DNA of 64,000 nucleotides from Bacteroidota bacterium (GCA_029572965.1 JAKPQD010000383.1:1-64000), one strand, 5' to 3'. Positions 52,695-62,384 are shown, counted from the first letter of the stretch. Notes: generated from the letters alone by a model not told the origin. A program made the numbers and translations.

Positions 52695-54236
52695 CTACAT
52701 AACCTTTATTTTCAGTTGCTGTCCGGGAACAATATTAGCCCCCCGGGACAATCCGTTCCATCTCAATATATCATTGCAACTGATCCCAGGATATCTTTGA
52801 GCTATTTCCCACAATGTATCTCCTTGTTTAACTGTGTAATATACAATTTGTCCGCCTTGAGCTTTTGTATTGTCTGAGGTTATGAGACCAGAAGCAGCAT
52901 TCTCTTTTGCGGCAGTTGTATTTTCACTTAAATATTGTTTAGACAATTTTTGAGGTACATAGATAGTAAGTATGCGCCCCTCGCGGATACGGCTTGAATA
53001 CAAACCGTTCCAATCCATAATATCATTTACCCTGCACTTATATTTTGCAGAAATGGCACCCAAAGACTCCCCTTCTTTTACAACATGTCTTATTTTTACG
53101 TAGCCTTTAGGAGCTTTACCATAATAACGGGCTTCATAATTGGGATTTTTGTTTAACTCCTTAGGGTTGAAAAAAACTGAATCTTTAAATGCAAAGATAC
53201 TATCCTGATAATCAATAAATTTATTGGTAAAATCTGCCGGAATAGTTATAGCCATAGATGTCCCCTTTGCTGGTATTATATCCCTTATATATTGCGGGTT
53301 AAGATCCCGCAGCTGTTCTATTGGTATCCCCAAAACGTATGAAACTTGCATCAAATGCAAGTCATCATGAATGACTATAGTATCAGTAACACGCGGAAAA
53401 TCACTTTTTACAGCTTTTAAATTATGTTCTTTGTAATAATTCATTACGTACGTAGCAGCAATAAAAGCTGGTACATGTCCGCGTGTTTCGCGGGGAAGAA
53501 ACCTGTATATTTCCCAAAAGTCGCGTTTCCCGCCCGAACGACGGATAGCTTTTTTAACATTGCCAGGGCCACAGTTATATGCAGCAATGACCAATTGCCA
53601 ATCGCCAAAAACATTGAACAAATCTTTAGAAAATTTGGCAGCGGCATGAGTTTCCTTAATAGGATCCCTTCTTTCGTCAACCAAACTGTTTATAGTAAGT
53701 CCATACAGTTTACCCGTACCATACATAAATTGCCACAGGCCAATTGCCCTGGTCCTTGACCTGGCACGGCAATTTAGCGCCGATTCAATAATAGACATAT
53801 ATTTCAATTCATTGGGCAATCCGTAATAATCAAAAATATCATCAAATATTGGGAAATAATACTCAGAAAGCCCAAGCATCACCTGTACACGGTCTTTTTT
53901 TCGCTGTAAATACATTTCTATATATTTCCGAACTATTGGATTGTAAGTCATCTTAATAACACTTGGGATACGGGCCAAACGTTCAGCATAGACCGAATCA
54001 GGGATGTTACTGTATTCAACGTTTTCAATTACAGTATCAACAGCCAGGTCGTTTTCAACATCTGATTGTTGCAAATAATAACTGTTCAACAAGCTGTCCA
54101 GGTTGTCTTCAAATACCACTTTGGTTTGGTTTACCTGGTCAATATCAGTAGTATCGTCAAGTTGTCTTGCTTTAATATTTGTAAAACAACTAAAAACCAA
54201 CACTATCAATAAAACTTTTCTCAGGTTTGCAGTCAT
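52695..54236 (-). CDS. MltD-like lytic transglycosylase with LysM domains
   Basis: A 513-residue secreted SLT-type enzyme. Signal peptide to about 24. Residues about 115-275 hold the transglycosylase domain with catalytic Glu151 (MSIIESALNCRARSRTRAIGLWQFMYGTG) and the AAYNCGPGNVKKAI motif. A degenerate LysM-like segment follows (HLMQVSYVLGIPIEQLRDLNP), then two clear LysM domains (about 370-417 VVKEGESLGAISAKY, and 462-511 VKQGDTLWEIAQRYPGISCNDILRWNG). This is the MltD layout. Operon with the DUF5683 gene (12-bp gap) and parB; joint expression links wall turnover with chromosome partition genes. Confidence 0.94.
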   Translation of the reverse strand: MTANLRKVLLIVLVFSCFTNIKARQLDDTTDIDQVNQTKVVFEDNLDSLLNSYYLQQSDVENDLAVDTVIENVEYSNIPDSVYAERLARIPSVIKMTYNPIVRKYIEMYLQRKKDRVQVMLGLSEYYFPIFDDIFDYYGLPNELKYMSIIESALNCRARSRTRAIGLWQFMYGTGKLYGLTINSLVDERRDPIKETHAAAKFSKDLFNVFGDWQLVIAAYNCGPGNVKKAIRRSGGKRDFWEIYRFLPRETRGHVPAFIAATYVMNYYKEHNLKAVKSDFPRVTDTIVIHDDLHLMQVSYVLGIPIEQLRDLNPQYIRDIIPAKGTSMAITIPADFTNKFIDYQDSIFAFKDSVFFNPKELNKNPNYEARYYGKAPKGYVKIRHVVKEGESLGAISAKYKCRVNDIMDWNGLYSSRIREGRILTIYVPQKLSKQYLSENTTAAKENAASGLITSDNTKAQGGQIVYYTVKQGDTLWEIAQRYPGISCNDILRWNGLSRGANIVPGQQLKIKVM

Positions 54237-54248
54237 AATTTAGTTTTT

Positions 54249-54812
54249 TTAAAATCGCATATTCAAACTTACACCAAAAGTAGGTGAATTACCAATATTT
54301 AGCAACACTGGTTCCATTTTCATACTTAAATCGGGAGAGATATCGTATTCAAAAAGATAAGCATCTACCGTTGCATCAAGTATATTGGCAATATAAAGGG
54401 CGCTAAGCCCAACTATTAACCAGTCCCGGTTTCTACGCCAATAATCCATGTTGTTTTTGATTGTAGTTTTACTAGCATACCTAAACTTATAATCAACCGG
54501 ATCATTGGGGTCATTGGCAACTTTGCGGATATAATTCGATCGGTATTCTAAATACTTATCATGGTTAAATTTAAGATAATAAATTATCACAGCCCCCCCG
54601 GCATAGATAAAAGGCACCTTATACCACTTTTTATTATATACCTGCCCCAAACCCGGCAAAACAGCAGAATAAAATGAAGCTTTTCGAGGAGAATGCAGCA
54701 CTATTTTTGTTGTATCAAAGGTGTCTATATCTCCTTTTATTTGTCCGGAAAGCCTTTGCGAATGAAATAAAAACAATGATACCCCGACTGCTGCAAAAAT
54801 CTTTTTGCACAC
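54249..54812 (-). CDS. DUF5683 domain protein (envelope)
   Basis: A protein of 187 residues from a GTG at 54812, which yields a good signal peptide (MCKKIFAAVGVSLFLFH); a TTG at 54845 would add 11 residues. DUF5683 features are SAVLPGLGQVYNKKWYKVPFIYAGGAVIIYYLKFNHDKYLEYRSNY, the DYWRRNRDWLIVGLSALYIANILDATVDAYLFEYDIS membrane segment, and a terminal strand ending in Phe (GVSLNMRF). The GQVYNKKWYKVP motif recurs in this family throughout Bacteroidota between parB and mltD. Unknown function; the constant place suggests cell-envelope or partition-linked work. Confidence 0.88.
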   Translation of the reverse strand: MCKKIFAAVGVSLFLFHSQRLSGQIKGDIDTFDTTKIVLHSPRKASFYSAVLPGLGQVYNKKWYKVPFIYAGGAVIIYYLKFNHDKYLEYRSNYIRKVANDPNDPVDYKFRYASKTTIKNNMDYWRRNRDWLIVGLSALYIANILDATVDAYLFEYDISPDLSMKMEPVLLNIGNSPTFGVSLNMRF

Positions 54813-54853
54813 AGATCTCTTTATTTTAAAATTATCGAAAAGCAACAGGTGTA

Positions 54854-55747
54854 TTATTTTGTATCCAGAATTGATAATATTTGCTCAAGTTCTTCATCAT
54901 TCCTGAACTTGATGATTATTTTGCCATCACCTTCAGCATTGCGTTTAAAGTCAACCTTTGCATTGAAACGCTTACTAAGCTGTTTGCGCAACTCATCATA
55001 ATCTTCTGAAGTGGATGTAGCTGCTTTAGGTGCTTTTAAAGTAATTTTTTCCTGTACTTGTTGCGGATTGTTGATATTTCGTACCATTTCTTCAACATCA
55101 CGCACTGAAAGCTGGTCATTAATAATTTGGTGAAAAATATCTAATTTCACTTCATTATCTTCTACCGCAAGCAATGCACGTGCATGCCCCATAGTAATAT
55201 TGTCTAAACGAAGACCAGCCTGAATCTCAGCAGGCAAATTGAGCAACCGAAGATAATTAGCTACTGTAGCCCTTTTCTTTCCAACTCTTTCGCTCAAAGT
55301 TTCCTGGGTAAGGTTGCATTCTTCCATCAGGCGCTGATACGAAATAGCTATTTCTATAGCATTAAGGTCTGCCCGTTGGATGTTTTCAACAAGAGCCATT
55401 TCAAGCATTCCCTGATCATCAGCTATCCTGATAAATGCAGGCACTTTTTTCAACCCGGCCATTTTTGCAGCCCTGAAACGACGCTCACCCGCAATAATCT
55501 GAAAACGGCCATTATCCATCTTACGCAAAGTAAGCGGCTGTATTATCCCAATTTGCTTGATCGAATCAGACAACTCTTGCAGTGCTTCTTCGTCAAAATC
55601 TTTTCGGGGCTGGTAAGGGTTAACATCAATAAGCGATACTTCTATTTCACTGTCTGCTTCAACAGCATGAACAATTTCCTGTGGTAAATTTGCTTCTTCT
55701 ATCAGTGCTCCTAATCCTCTTCCCAGCGCATTTTTCTTTGCATTCAT
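54854..55747 (-). CDS. parB: chromosome partition protein ParB
   Basis: A 297-residue ParB/Spo0J. KKNALGRGLGALI at the start is the ParA-binding segment. The CTPase core shows IDVNPYQPRKDFDEEALQELSDSI, GERRFRAAKMAGL and ALVENIQRADLN. The HTH domain follows (LTQETLSERVGKKRATVANYLRLLNLP), and the C-terminal dimer region ends at LEQILSILDTK. It loads on parS and slides as a clamp. It lies 100 bp downstream of parA. I found no exact parS (TGTTTCACGTGAAACA) in the window. Confidence 0.96.
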   Translation of the reverse strand: MNAKKNALGRGLGALIEEANLPQEIVHAVEADSEIEVSLIDVNPYQPRKDFDEEALQELSDSIKQIGIIQPLTLRKMDNGRFQIIAGERRFRAAKMAGLKKVPAFIRIADDQGMLEMALVENIQRADLNAIEIAISYQRLMEECNLTQETLSERVGKKRATVANYLRLLNLPAEIQAGLRLDNITMGHARALLAVEDNEVKLDIFHQIINDQLSVRDVEEMVRNINNPQQVQEKITLKAPKAATSTSEDYDELRKQLSKRFNAKVDFKRNAEGDGKIIIKFRNDEELEQILSILDTK

Positions 55748-55847
55748 ATATTTTGAGATAATACCAATTTAAATGTTTAACGATACAACAATACAATATA
55801 CGCGACAATAATAATCACATGTAAAATTAAAACCGAAATGAATACTG

Positions 55848-56627
55848 TTATTTTATCTTAACAGATTCGTTTTTTTGAATAATTTCCCTTGCCAGGTTCA
55901 TATAATTCAAAGTACCTTTTGATTCTGCATCATACAAAACGCAAGGCTTCCCAAAACTTGGCGATTCGCTAAGCTTAATATTCCGTTGGACAATGGTTTC
56001 AAAAACCATTTGTTGAAAATGCTTTTTTACTTCATCAACCACTTGGTTCGAAAGCCTCAAACGCGGATCGTACATCGTCAACAAAAAGCCTTCAATTTCA
56101 AGTGCAGGGTTTAGGCGGCTTTGAATAATCTTAACCGTGGACAGAAGCTTTCCGATACCTTCTAAGGCAAAATATTCGCATTGCACAGGAATAATAACCG
56201 AATCAGCCGCAGTAAGCGCATTTACAGTAATTAACCCTAAAGATGGCGAACAATCTATCAGGATATAATCGTATTTATCTTTTAAAGGCTCAATCACCTG
56301 CTTCATCATTTTCTCGCGATTGGGCATATTGAGCATTTCAATCTCAGCTCCAACCAGGTCAATATGCGAAGGTATCAGGTCAAACCCGGCAATTTCTGTA
56401 TTAAGGATAATGCTTGAAGGGTCTGCTTCATCAATGATACATTGATATATACTGGTTTTAATACTCTTGGTCTCAAATCCTGTACCAGAAGTAGCATTTG
56501 CCTGAGGATCAGCATCTATCAACAACACTTTTCTTTCAAGCACTGCAAAGCTTGCTGCCAGGTTGATAGCTGTTGTAGTTTTTCCTACGCCACCTTTTTG
56601 ATTTGCAATAGATATTACTCTTGCCAT
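55848..56627 (-). CDS. parA: ParA-family partition ATPase (Soj)
   Basis: A 259-residue ATPase driving chromosome partition. The deviant Walker A KGGVGKTT lies near residue 11 (IANQKGGVGKTTTAINLAA), followed by LLIDADPQANAT, the YDYILIDCSPSLGLITVNALTAAD motif and QVVDEVKKHF. No plasmid-type N-terminal HTH, so it is the chromosomal kind. parA-parB-DUF5683-mltD on one strand is a conserved Bacteroidota arrangement, usually some distance from oriC; dnaA and rRNA are not in the window. Confidence 0.95.
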   Translation of the reverse strand: MARVISIANQKGGVGKTTTAINLAASFAVLERKVLLIDADPQANATSGTGFETKSIKTSIYQCIIDEADPSSIILNTEIAGFDLIPSHIDLVGAEIEMLNMPNREKMMKQVIEPLKDKYDYILIDCSPSLGLITVNALTAADSVIIPVQCEYFALEGIGKLLSTVKIIQSRLNPALEIEGFLLTMYDPRLRLSNQVVDEVKKHFQQMVFETIVQRNIKLSESPSFGKPCVLYDAESKGTLNYMNLAREIIQKNESVKIK

Positions 56628-56780
56628 TGATATTTTATGTTAAATTTCAGGCTACAATTTTAGTGAATATAAAAATGTACTTCAATAATATTGTCAAAAA
56701 AAAGTATCAACAAGCAAAGAGCTTATTGCACAGTCTTTTAACCAATACATTTGTTTTACAAAAATAAGTAATTATTCAAA

Positions 56781-57245
56781 CTACAATACAGGAATATGCC
56801 TGCTGAAACACTCTTCGAGACAAATAAATGTCTCGGTGCGCGATATTCCTCTAATTGCCTGTATCTTATCTGCTATAATATTTTTCAGGTGGGTGTTGTC
56901 TCGGGTATAAACTTTAACAAAAATCGCATAGTTCCCGGTTGTATAATCACATTGCACAATTTCTTTAATATCTTTAAGCTCGTCAAGCACATCACGAAAC
57001 AACCCTGCTTTTTCAAGAAAAATACCTATATATGCACAAGTATGATAACCTACTTTTTGAGGATCTACAATAAACTCAGAACCAGTAATGACCCCAATCT
57101 TTATAAGTTTCTGAACCCTTTGGTGTATTGCTGCCCCAGAAACACCACATTCACGTGCTACTTCTAAAAAAGGAACCCGGGCATTTCCCTGAATAATCGA
57201 TAGAATTTTCCTGTCCAAACTATCAATCTGTAAAATTTCTTCCAT
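56781..57245 (-). CDS. Lrp/AsnC-family regulator
   Basis: A 154-residue feast/famine regulator. The N-terminal HTH (LDRKILSIIQGNARVPFLEVARECGVSGAAIHQRVQKLIKIGVITG) is followed by the RAM/AsnC ligand domain (VGYHTCAYIGIFLEKAG ... DYAIFVKVYTRDNTHLKNIIADKIQAIRGISRTETFICLEECF). The gene is divergent from asnB, and an array of four CATTTTTTAA words lies between them, so regulation of asnB by asparagine or another amino acid, as AsnC regulates asnA in E. coli, is a good hypothesis. Starts at ATG 57245. Confidence 0.93.
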   Translation of the reverse strand: MEEILQIDSLDRKILSIIQGNARVPFLEVARECGVSGAAIHQRVQKLIKIGVITGSEFIVDPQKVGYHTCAYIGIFLEKAGLFRDVLDELKDIKEIVQCDYTTGNYAIFVKVYTRDNTHLKNIIADKIQAIRGISRTETFICLEECFSRHIPVL

Positions 57246-57461
57246 AATTAAAAACTTTTGTTACTATTTCAATTTTCAACCTTAAAATATTTCATTTTTT
57301 AACAAAAAATGATTTTTTTCATCATTTTTTAAACTTTATTTTGGTTTTTTCGTTACATATTTATACTTTTACACTGTTTTTAATTCATTTTTTAATTTAA
57401 AAAACATTTTTTAATTACAGTTTAAAATAAATTACTTTTTAAATATATAAAATTATTTATC
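57246..57461. promoter_or_regulatory. regulator-asnB divergent intergenic region with CATTTTTTAA array
   Basis: CATTTTTTAA occurs exactly at 57293-57302, 57323-57332, 57386-57395 and 57405-57414 (start spacings 30, 63 and 19 bp, roughly whole helical turns). The inverse AAAAAATG is at 57304-57311, making two overlapping palindromes with the first and second copies (the 10-bp perfect inverted repeat is 57304-57313 with 57321-57330). A promoter for asnB (TTG 57341-57343, N20, TACTTTTA 57364-57371) sits between copies two and three. The layout suits cooperative binding by a Lrp-family octamer. Confidence 0.55.
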
Positions 57462-59057
57462 ATGTGCGGTATTTTGGCAATAATAGGAAAAAAAGATTTA
57501 GAAAGCGCAAAAAAGCTTTCAAAAAGAATGAGCCACAGAGGGCCTGATGAAAGTGGGATAGTTCAATTTGACAACGGCTACATTCTTACCCATGAACGTT
57601 TATCGATCATGGATTTAACCACAGGGCGTCAGCCAATCAAAGGTACCAATAATGCATACGTTGTACATAATGGTGAGATATATAACTATATGCACCTTCG
57701 AAACACAAAACTTGCAGACCACCAGTTTCATACCACCTGTGACAGCGAGGTTATTGTCCATTTGTACGAAAAATATGGTTACGATTTTTGCAATGAGCTT
57801 GATGGCGATTGGGCTTTTGTAATTGTTGACGGTGACAAGTTTATGGCAAGCCGCGACCCTATCGGGGTTAAACCTTTCTATTACGGGAAAGATGCAGAAG
57901 GCAACTTATATTTTTCATCAGAAATGAAAACTATGTCCGACCAATGTGAATGGTTCGAAGCTTTTCCTCCCGGGCACTATTATAGTGGCGATACAGGTTT
58001 GGTAAAATATTACACCCCAAAATATCACGATTACCGCCAATGTACAGAAAATGCAGACCTTAAAAAAATACGCCATTTTTTAACAGAAGCTACTAAAAAA
58101 AGGCTTATGAGTGATGTCCCGTTAGGCGTTTTATTGTCCGGAGGGCTTGATTCCAGCCTGATTTCTTCTATTACCAAACGTCTGATGCGTGGAACAGACC
58201 AAAAGCTTCACTCCTTCTCTGTCGGGCTAAATAAAGATGTCCCTGACATGGTTGCTGCACGTAAAGTAGCTGATTTTATTGGTACCATTCATCACGATGT
58301 AACCTTTACCATTGAAGAAGGTATTGCTGCTATTGAAAAAATCATTTGGCACCTTGAATCGTATGATGTTACTACCATCAGGGCTTCAACACCTATGTAT
58401 TTCTTATCAAAATATATTACAGACATGGGTATAAAAGTTGTGCTCTCTGGCGAAGGAGCAGATGAAATTTTTGGCGGATACCTTTATTTTCACAATGCCC
58501 CGTCAGCCGAAGAGTTTACCAAAGAAACCATTCGAAGGGTCAGCCTGTTGTCAACTGCCGACTGCCTAAGAGCAGACAAATCGACCATGGCACATGGATT
58601 GGAGGTTCGCGTTCCATTTCTCGACAGGTATTTTCTTGATGCCGTGATGAACATTAAAGGCGAAGATAAACAGCCCGATAGATCAACCGGCAAACCTGAG
58701 AAATACATACTTAGGGCAGCTTTTGACGACAAAAACGACCCCTATTTGCCAGCCGAAATATTGTGGCGTCAAAAAGAACAATTTTCTGATGGCGTAGGCT
58801 ATAGCTGGATTGACAGCCTGGTAGCTCATTGCAATGCCAAAGTATCTGATGCTGAATTTGCTGAAGCCGCCAAAAGGTTCCCTCACAACACTCCGGCTAC
58901 AAAAGAAGCTTTTTATTTCAGGACTATTTTTGAAAAATATTATCCATCTGAAAGTGCTGCTAAATCTGTATTAAAATGGATCCCAAAATGGCAAAAGAAC
59001 GAAGACCCTTCTGGCAGGGCCAACGAAGTTCACGAAAAGACCATTGAAAAAGTTTAA
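57462..59057 (+). CDS. asnB: asparagine synthase (glutamine-hydrolysing) AsnB
   Basis: A 531-residue class II asparagine synthase making Asn from Asp, Gln and ATP. The N-terminal Ntn glutaminase has catalytic Cys2 after the initiator Met (MCGILAIIGK) and the RGPDESG, HERLSIMD and HNGEIYN motifs. The C-terminal synthetase has the PP-loop VLLSGGLDSSLISS, VLSGEGADEIFGGYLYF and LRADKSTMAHGLEVRVPFLD. Length and motif order match E. coli AsnB. Regulated probably by the divergent AsnC-type protein. Followed by a terminator. Confidence 0.97.
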   Translation: MCGILAIIGKKDLESAKKLSKRMSHRGPDESGIVQFDNGYILTHERLSIMDLTTGRQPIKGTNNAYVVHNGEIYNYMHLRNTKLADHQFHTTCDSEVIVHLYEKYGYDFCNELDGDWAFVIVDGDKFMASRDPIGVKPFYYGKDAEGNLYFSSEMKTMSDQCEWFEAFPPGHYYSGDTGLVKYYTPKYHDYRQCTENADLKKIRHFLTEATKKRLMSDVPLGVLLSGGLDSSLISSITKRLMRGTDQKLHSFSVGLNKDVPDMVAARKVADFIGTIHHDVTFTIEEGIAAIEKIIWHLESYDVTTIRASTPMYFLSKYITDMGIKVVLSGEGADEIFGGYLYFHNAPSAEEFTKETIRRVSLLSTADCLRADKSTMAHGLEVRVPFLDRYFLDAVMNIKGEDKQPDRSTGKPEKYILRAAFDDKNDPYLPAEILWRQKEQFSDGVGYSWIDSLVAHCNAKVSDAEFAEAAKRFPHNTPATKEAFYFRTIFEKYYPSESAAKSVLKWIPKWQKNEDPSGRANEVHEKTIEKV

Positions 59058-59077
59058 AATCTCCTTTTTCCCTTGTA

Positions 59078-59114
59078 AAAACCGGCATCTTCTTGTTTAA
59101 GAAATGCCGGTTTT
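59078..59114 (+). terminator. asnB terminator
   Basis: Perfect 11-bp stem (59078-59088 with 59104-59114), 15-nt loop, followed by TTTTCTTTTTTT. Confidence 0.88.
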
Positions 59115-59182
59115 CTTTTTTTCAAGCTGAAGATAACTTCCTAAAATAAAAGTTATATATCAAATTATTTATCATAATATCA

Positions 59183-59190
59183 TATATTTG
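59183..59190 (+). promoter_or_regulatory. -7 element upstream of the TPR/PD40 gene
   Basis: TATATTTG, a full -7 match about 138 bp before the start; no TTG at the usual distance. Leader would be about 130 nt. Confidence 0.35.
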
Positions 59191-59327
59191 TTCAATATTT
59201 TTTGTTAAAAGCTTTCTAATAAACTCTTTTGAGGCGGTTGAACACATAAAAAGGCAGAGTTATTAGGCTTAATAAACAATAATATTAAACTTAGTTTGCA
59301 TAACCTGACACTAACTATTATACATTC

Positions 59328-62300
59328 ATGAACCGTTTTTTACTAAGCTGTGTACTTATACTGACCGCAATAAGTATTTCAGGACAAAAAAAAGATGACC
59401 AGAACCCACGCGAAATGTTTCTGGAAGCTGAATCTTATTTACTTTACGAAGAATTTTCAGAAGCCCTTCCTTTATACCTGAAACTTCAAAAGGCTGATCC
59501 GGAAAATGACAATCTTAACTTCAAAGTTGGTTTGTGTTACCTCAATATCCCATTTGAAAAAGAAAAGGCTATCGGATATTTACAAAAAGCCGTTAAAGGC
59601 ATTTCTCCTAATTACAACCCCAATAGTTTTAAAGAAAGAAAAGCCCCGTTGGATGCATTGTACTATCTTGGGAATGCTTACAGGGTAAACAATATGTTTG
59701 AAAAAGCTTTAGAAACTTACGATGAATTTAAGAGTAAAAGTAACAACGATTCTGAAATTTACGATATTAACCTTGTTAATGACCAGATAAAATGTATTGA
59801 AAGGGCCAACAACCTTATGTCAAGGCCAATATACTTTGTACGCAACAACGTTGGAGAACCGATTAACAGCAGGTTTGAAGAAAAAAATGCCGTAGTGTCA
59901 GGCGATGAAAAAACACTGGTTTACAATGTAAAACTTCAATTTTACGATGCATTGTACTATTCAAAAAAAGTAAATGGACGCTGGACTGCCCCTATTAATA
60001 TCATCCCTGACCTGGGCGTTGACGGAGATGTTTATGCTACCGGGCTTTCATACGGAGGAACCGAATTATATATATACAGAAATGACAATTATGATGGGAA
60101 CCTTTACGTTACCCGCTTGGTAAATGGCAAATGGACACCGCTTACCCGCCTTGGTGACAACATAAACACAAAATACTGGGAATCACATGCTTCTTTGTCG
60201 GCTGATGGAAAAACATTGGTTTTTACCTCTAACCGTAAACCTGGATTTGGAGGACTTGACATTTATACCGCCACAAGAAACGACACCAATAATATATTAT
60301 GGACAAACATCCGCAACGTAGGGCCTAATGTCAACTCAGAATTTAATGAAGAAACCCCGTTTTTATCGCAAGACGGAAAAGTTCTCTTTTTTAGCTCTTA
60401 CGGGCATTACAATATGGGAGGGTATGACATCTTTTATTCTACGCTGCTTAGCAATGGCACATGGTCAACCCCTTTAAATATGGGATATCCGCTAAACACC
60501 CCGGATGATGACTTATTTTTTATGCCTGTTCAAAATGGAGATTTTGCATACATAACCCGTTATTACCCTGACAATTTTGGAAAAACCGATATCTATAAAG
60601 TAGAATTATTTTCAGACCAACACCCGCGTAAGTTTATCCTAAACGGTATGATCAGTTTAAAAGGACATGCCGAAAACAATTCAAAAATTAAAATTTCATT
60701 AATCAACAAAACTAAGAAAGATACTGTTAAACAATTTAGCATTGACCAATCAAATCCAAACTTTGTTTCAGAAATCACTGCCGGCAATTATCAGATGGTT
60801 GTAGAAGGAGATGGTTTCAAAAAAAATATAGAAAATTTTACTATTGACAAAAATCAAAAAGAGAGCCAGGTCAATGTTACCTCAGAGCTAAAACCTGAAG
60901 ATGTTGTAAAAACTGAAATATCACAAGTTACTTCGAATAAACCTGAAACAATAGAATTCAACAAAACTTTTTATAAAGTTGAGAATGACTCAGTTATAAA
61001 TATTATTATGCCACTTGAAGCAGGAACCTCAGTTGGCATCATGATCAACAACAAAAAAGAATCTAAACATGAGAATTTAAAACTCAAAAACGACAATCAA
61101 ATTTATAAGTATAAACCAATAGAAGGTAAAAACGAAATTATATTCAATGCTACCACCCCTGAAGGGATAAAAAAGACAGGTACCATAATTATATATTATA
61201 CCCCTGTTGATACAACCAAAGCTCAATCGGCAGCCGAATTGGCCATGAAAAAAAGAGAAATGAAATATTCTGCCCGAATGTTACCATTCTTGTTGCCTGA
61301 TTCTGCCAAAGAATGTCTTGCCGAGCTTGATACTGAAGAAAATTTTACTTCGTACGTTGAATTGTCTGATTTTTTGAAGACAAAACAAAGCTGTTCAGCT
61401 TTAACCCCTCTGGTTGATTCTGCTTTAAAACATTTCGACTCTATAGCTGCTGCACTGACACAAAGTTATGCACTAGCCCTCTCTAAAATATCTGATGGCA
61501 GGCTGAAACAACTTGCCGACTCTTCGGCTGTAAAGAAATTTGCATCTGTCAACCAATTGTCTGATTACCTAATTTACAACACAATAGATAACTCAAACGA
61601 TTATCAACAGTTGATTTCAAATACAGCACGTTTAGCTTGGCAAGGCAATGCTTATTATTATTTGCAGAACCTTAAGAAAGTTACTTCGGGAAACCTACGG
61701 GCAACCCTTGATTCTGTTGATTTATCAAAACAAAAAATCAATACAGGGTCTCAGCTACTGGGGTATTTATACGCGAAAAAAGATAAAAATTCTTATAAAG
61801 AAGAAGATATCTATTCAGCCTTCTTTGCATTACCCAATTTCACAAATATTCCATTAGTACTATTAAATGGAATGGCAATGAATACTGAAGAACATAACAA
61901 AGATTTTTTTGAAAACAATAAAAAGCTGGCTGGACAGTTAAAAAACATAGAAAGCCTTGGCTCATTCCTGCATGAAAAAGCTCTTAGCGGAGTAAGCAAT
62001 GATTCAATCATACTTTTTGCCTTAGTCAAAGCCAACGAAAAAGAATATCTCAAACAAGTTGTTAGCGACTTAAAACACTTCTCTTCAAGAGTGATAAAAG
62101 AAAATGTATCATTTGACGAATTGGAGAAAAACAACTTTAGCACCATTGGAGAGATAGTAAATTACCTCTTTGTAAACAATGATTCTGTTAAAAATGAAAT
62201 TATTCGCACCTTTGCACAGATTGGAACAAAAAATATTTACCAAATGAACCAGTTTGAACCTCATAAGTTTAAACCAAGCTTCTTTACTGCAACAAATATT

Positions 62301-62384
62301 GCATTAATATCAATCTTCTTCGTTCTTATGTTAGGATTGGTGATTTACATGATACGAAAAAAAAGCTATAATACTGTAGCCTGA
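59328..62384 (+). CDS. TPR - PD40 propeller - CRD protein with C-terminal membrane helix
   Basis: A 1018-residue envelope protein. Signal peptide (FLLSCVLILTAISISGQ); TPR repeats about 30-170 (AESYLLYEEFSEALPLYLKLQKADPENDNL); a WD40-like PD40 beta-propeller about 180-430 (SFSADGKTLVFTSNRKPGFGGLDIYTAT-type blades; FLSQDGKVLFFSSYGHYNMGGYDIF). A carboxypeptidase-regulatory-like domain follows (about 440-515). This is the order of PorE-type proteins of the type IX secretion system, but instead of an OmpA domain there are 400 residues of mostly helical, unrecognised sequence and one transmembrane helix near the end (ALISIFFVLMLGLVIYMIRKK). Some internal repeats (SCLAELDTEENFTSYVELSDFL; VKKFASVNQLSDYL; INTGSQLLGYLY) look like a degenerate repeat unit. 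Confidence 0.85.
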   Translation: MNRFLLSCVLILTAISISGQKKDDQNPREMFLEAESYLLYEEFSEALPLYLKLQKADPENDNLNFKVGLCYLNIPFEKEKAIGYLQKAVKGISPNYNPNSFKERKAPLDALYYLGNAYRVNNMFEKALETYDEFKSKSNNDSEIYDINLVNDQIKCIERANNLMSRPIYFVRNNVGEPINSRFEEKNAVVSGDEKTLVYNVKLQFYDALYYSKKVNGRWTAPINIIPDLGVDGDVYATGLSYGGTELYIYRNDNYDGNLYVTRLVNGKWTPLTRLGDNINTKYWESHASLSADGKTLVFTSNRKPGFGGLDIYTATRNDTNNILWTNIRNVGPNVNSEFNEETPFLSQDGKVLFFSSYGHYNMGGYDIFYSTLLSNGTWSTPLNMGYPLNTPDDDLFFMPVQNGDFAYITRYYPDNFGKTDIYKVELFSDQHPRKFILNGMISLKGHAENNSKIKISLINKTKKDTVKQFSIDQSNPNFVSEITAGNYQMVVEGDGFKKNIENFTIDKNQKESQVNVTSELKPEDVVKTEISQVTSNKPETIEFNKTFYKVENDSVINIIMPLEAGTSVGIMINNKKESKHENLKLKNDNQIYKYKPIEGKNEIIFNATTPEGIKKTGTIIIYYTPVDTTKAQSAAELAMKKREMKYSARMLPFLLPDSAKECLAELDTEENFTSYVELSDFLKTKQSCSALTPLVDSALKHFDSIAAALTQSYALALSKISDGRLKQLADSSAVKKFASVNQLSDYLIYNTIDNSNDYQQLISNTARLAWQGNAYYYLQNLKKVTSGNLRATLDSVDLSKQKINTGSQLLGYLYAKKDKNSYKEEDIYSAFFALPNFTNIPLVLLNGMAMNTEEHNKDFFENNKKLAGQLKNIESLGSFLHEKALSGVSNDSIILFALVKANEKEYLKQVVSDLKHFSSRVIKENVSFDELEKNNFSTIGEIVNYLFVNNDSVKNEIIRTFAQIGTKNIYQMNQFEPHKFKPSFFTATNIALISIFFVLMLGLVIYMIRKKSYNTVA

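Noticed and set aside
54854-56780. parS site next to parAB
   Set aside because: I looked for TGTTTCACGTGAAACA and near variants around parAB and saw none; TGTTTCGCGGGG at about 53487 is too divergent.
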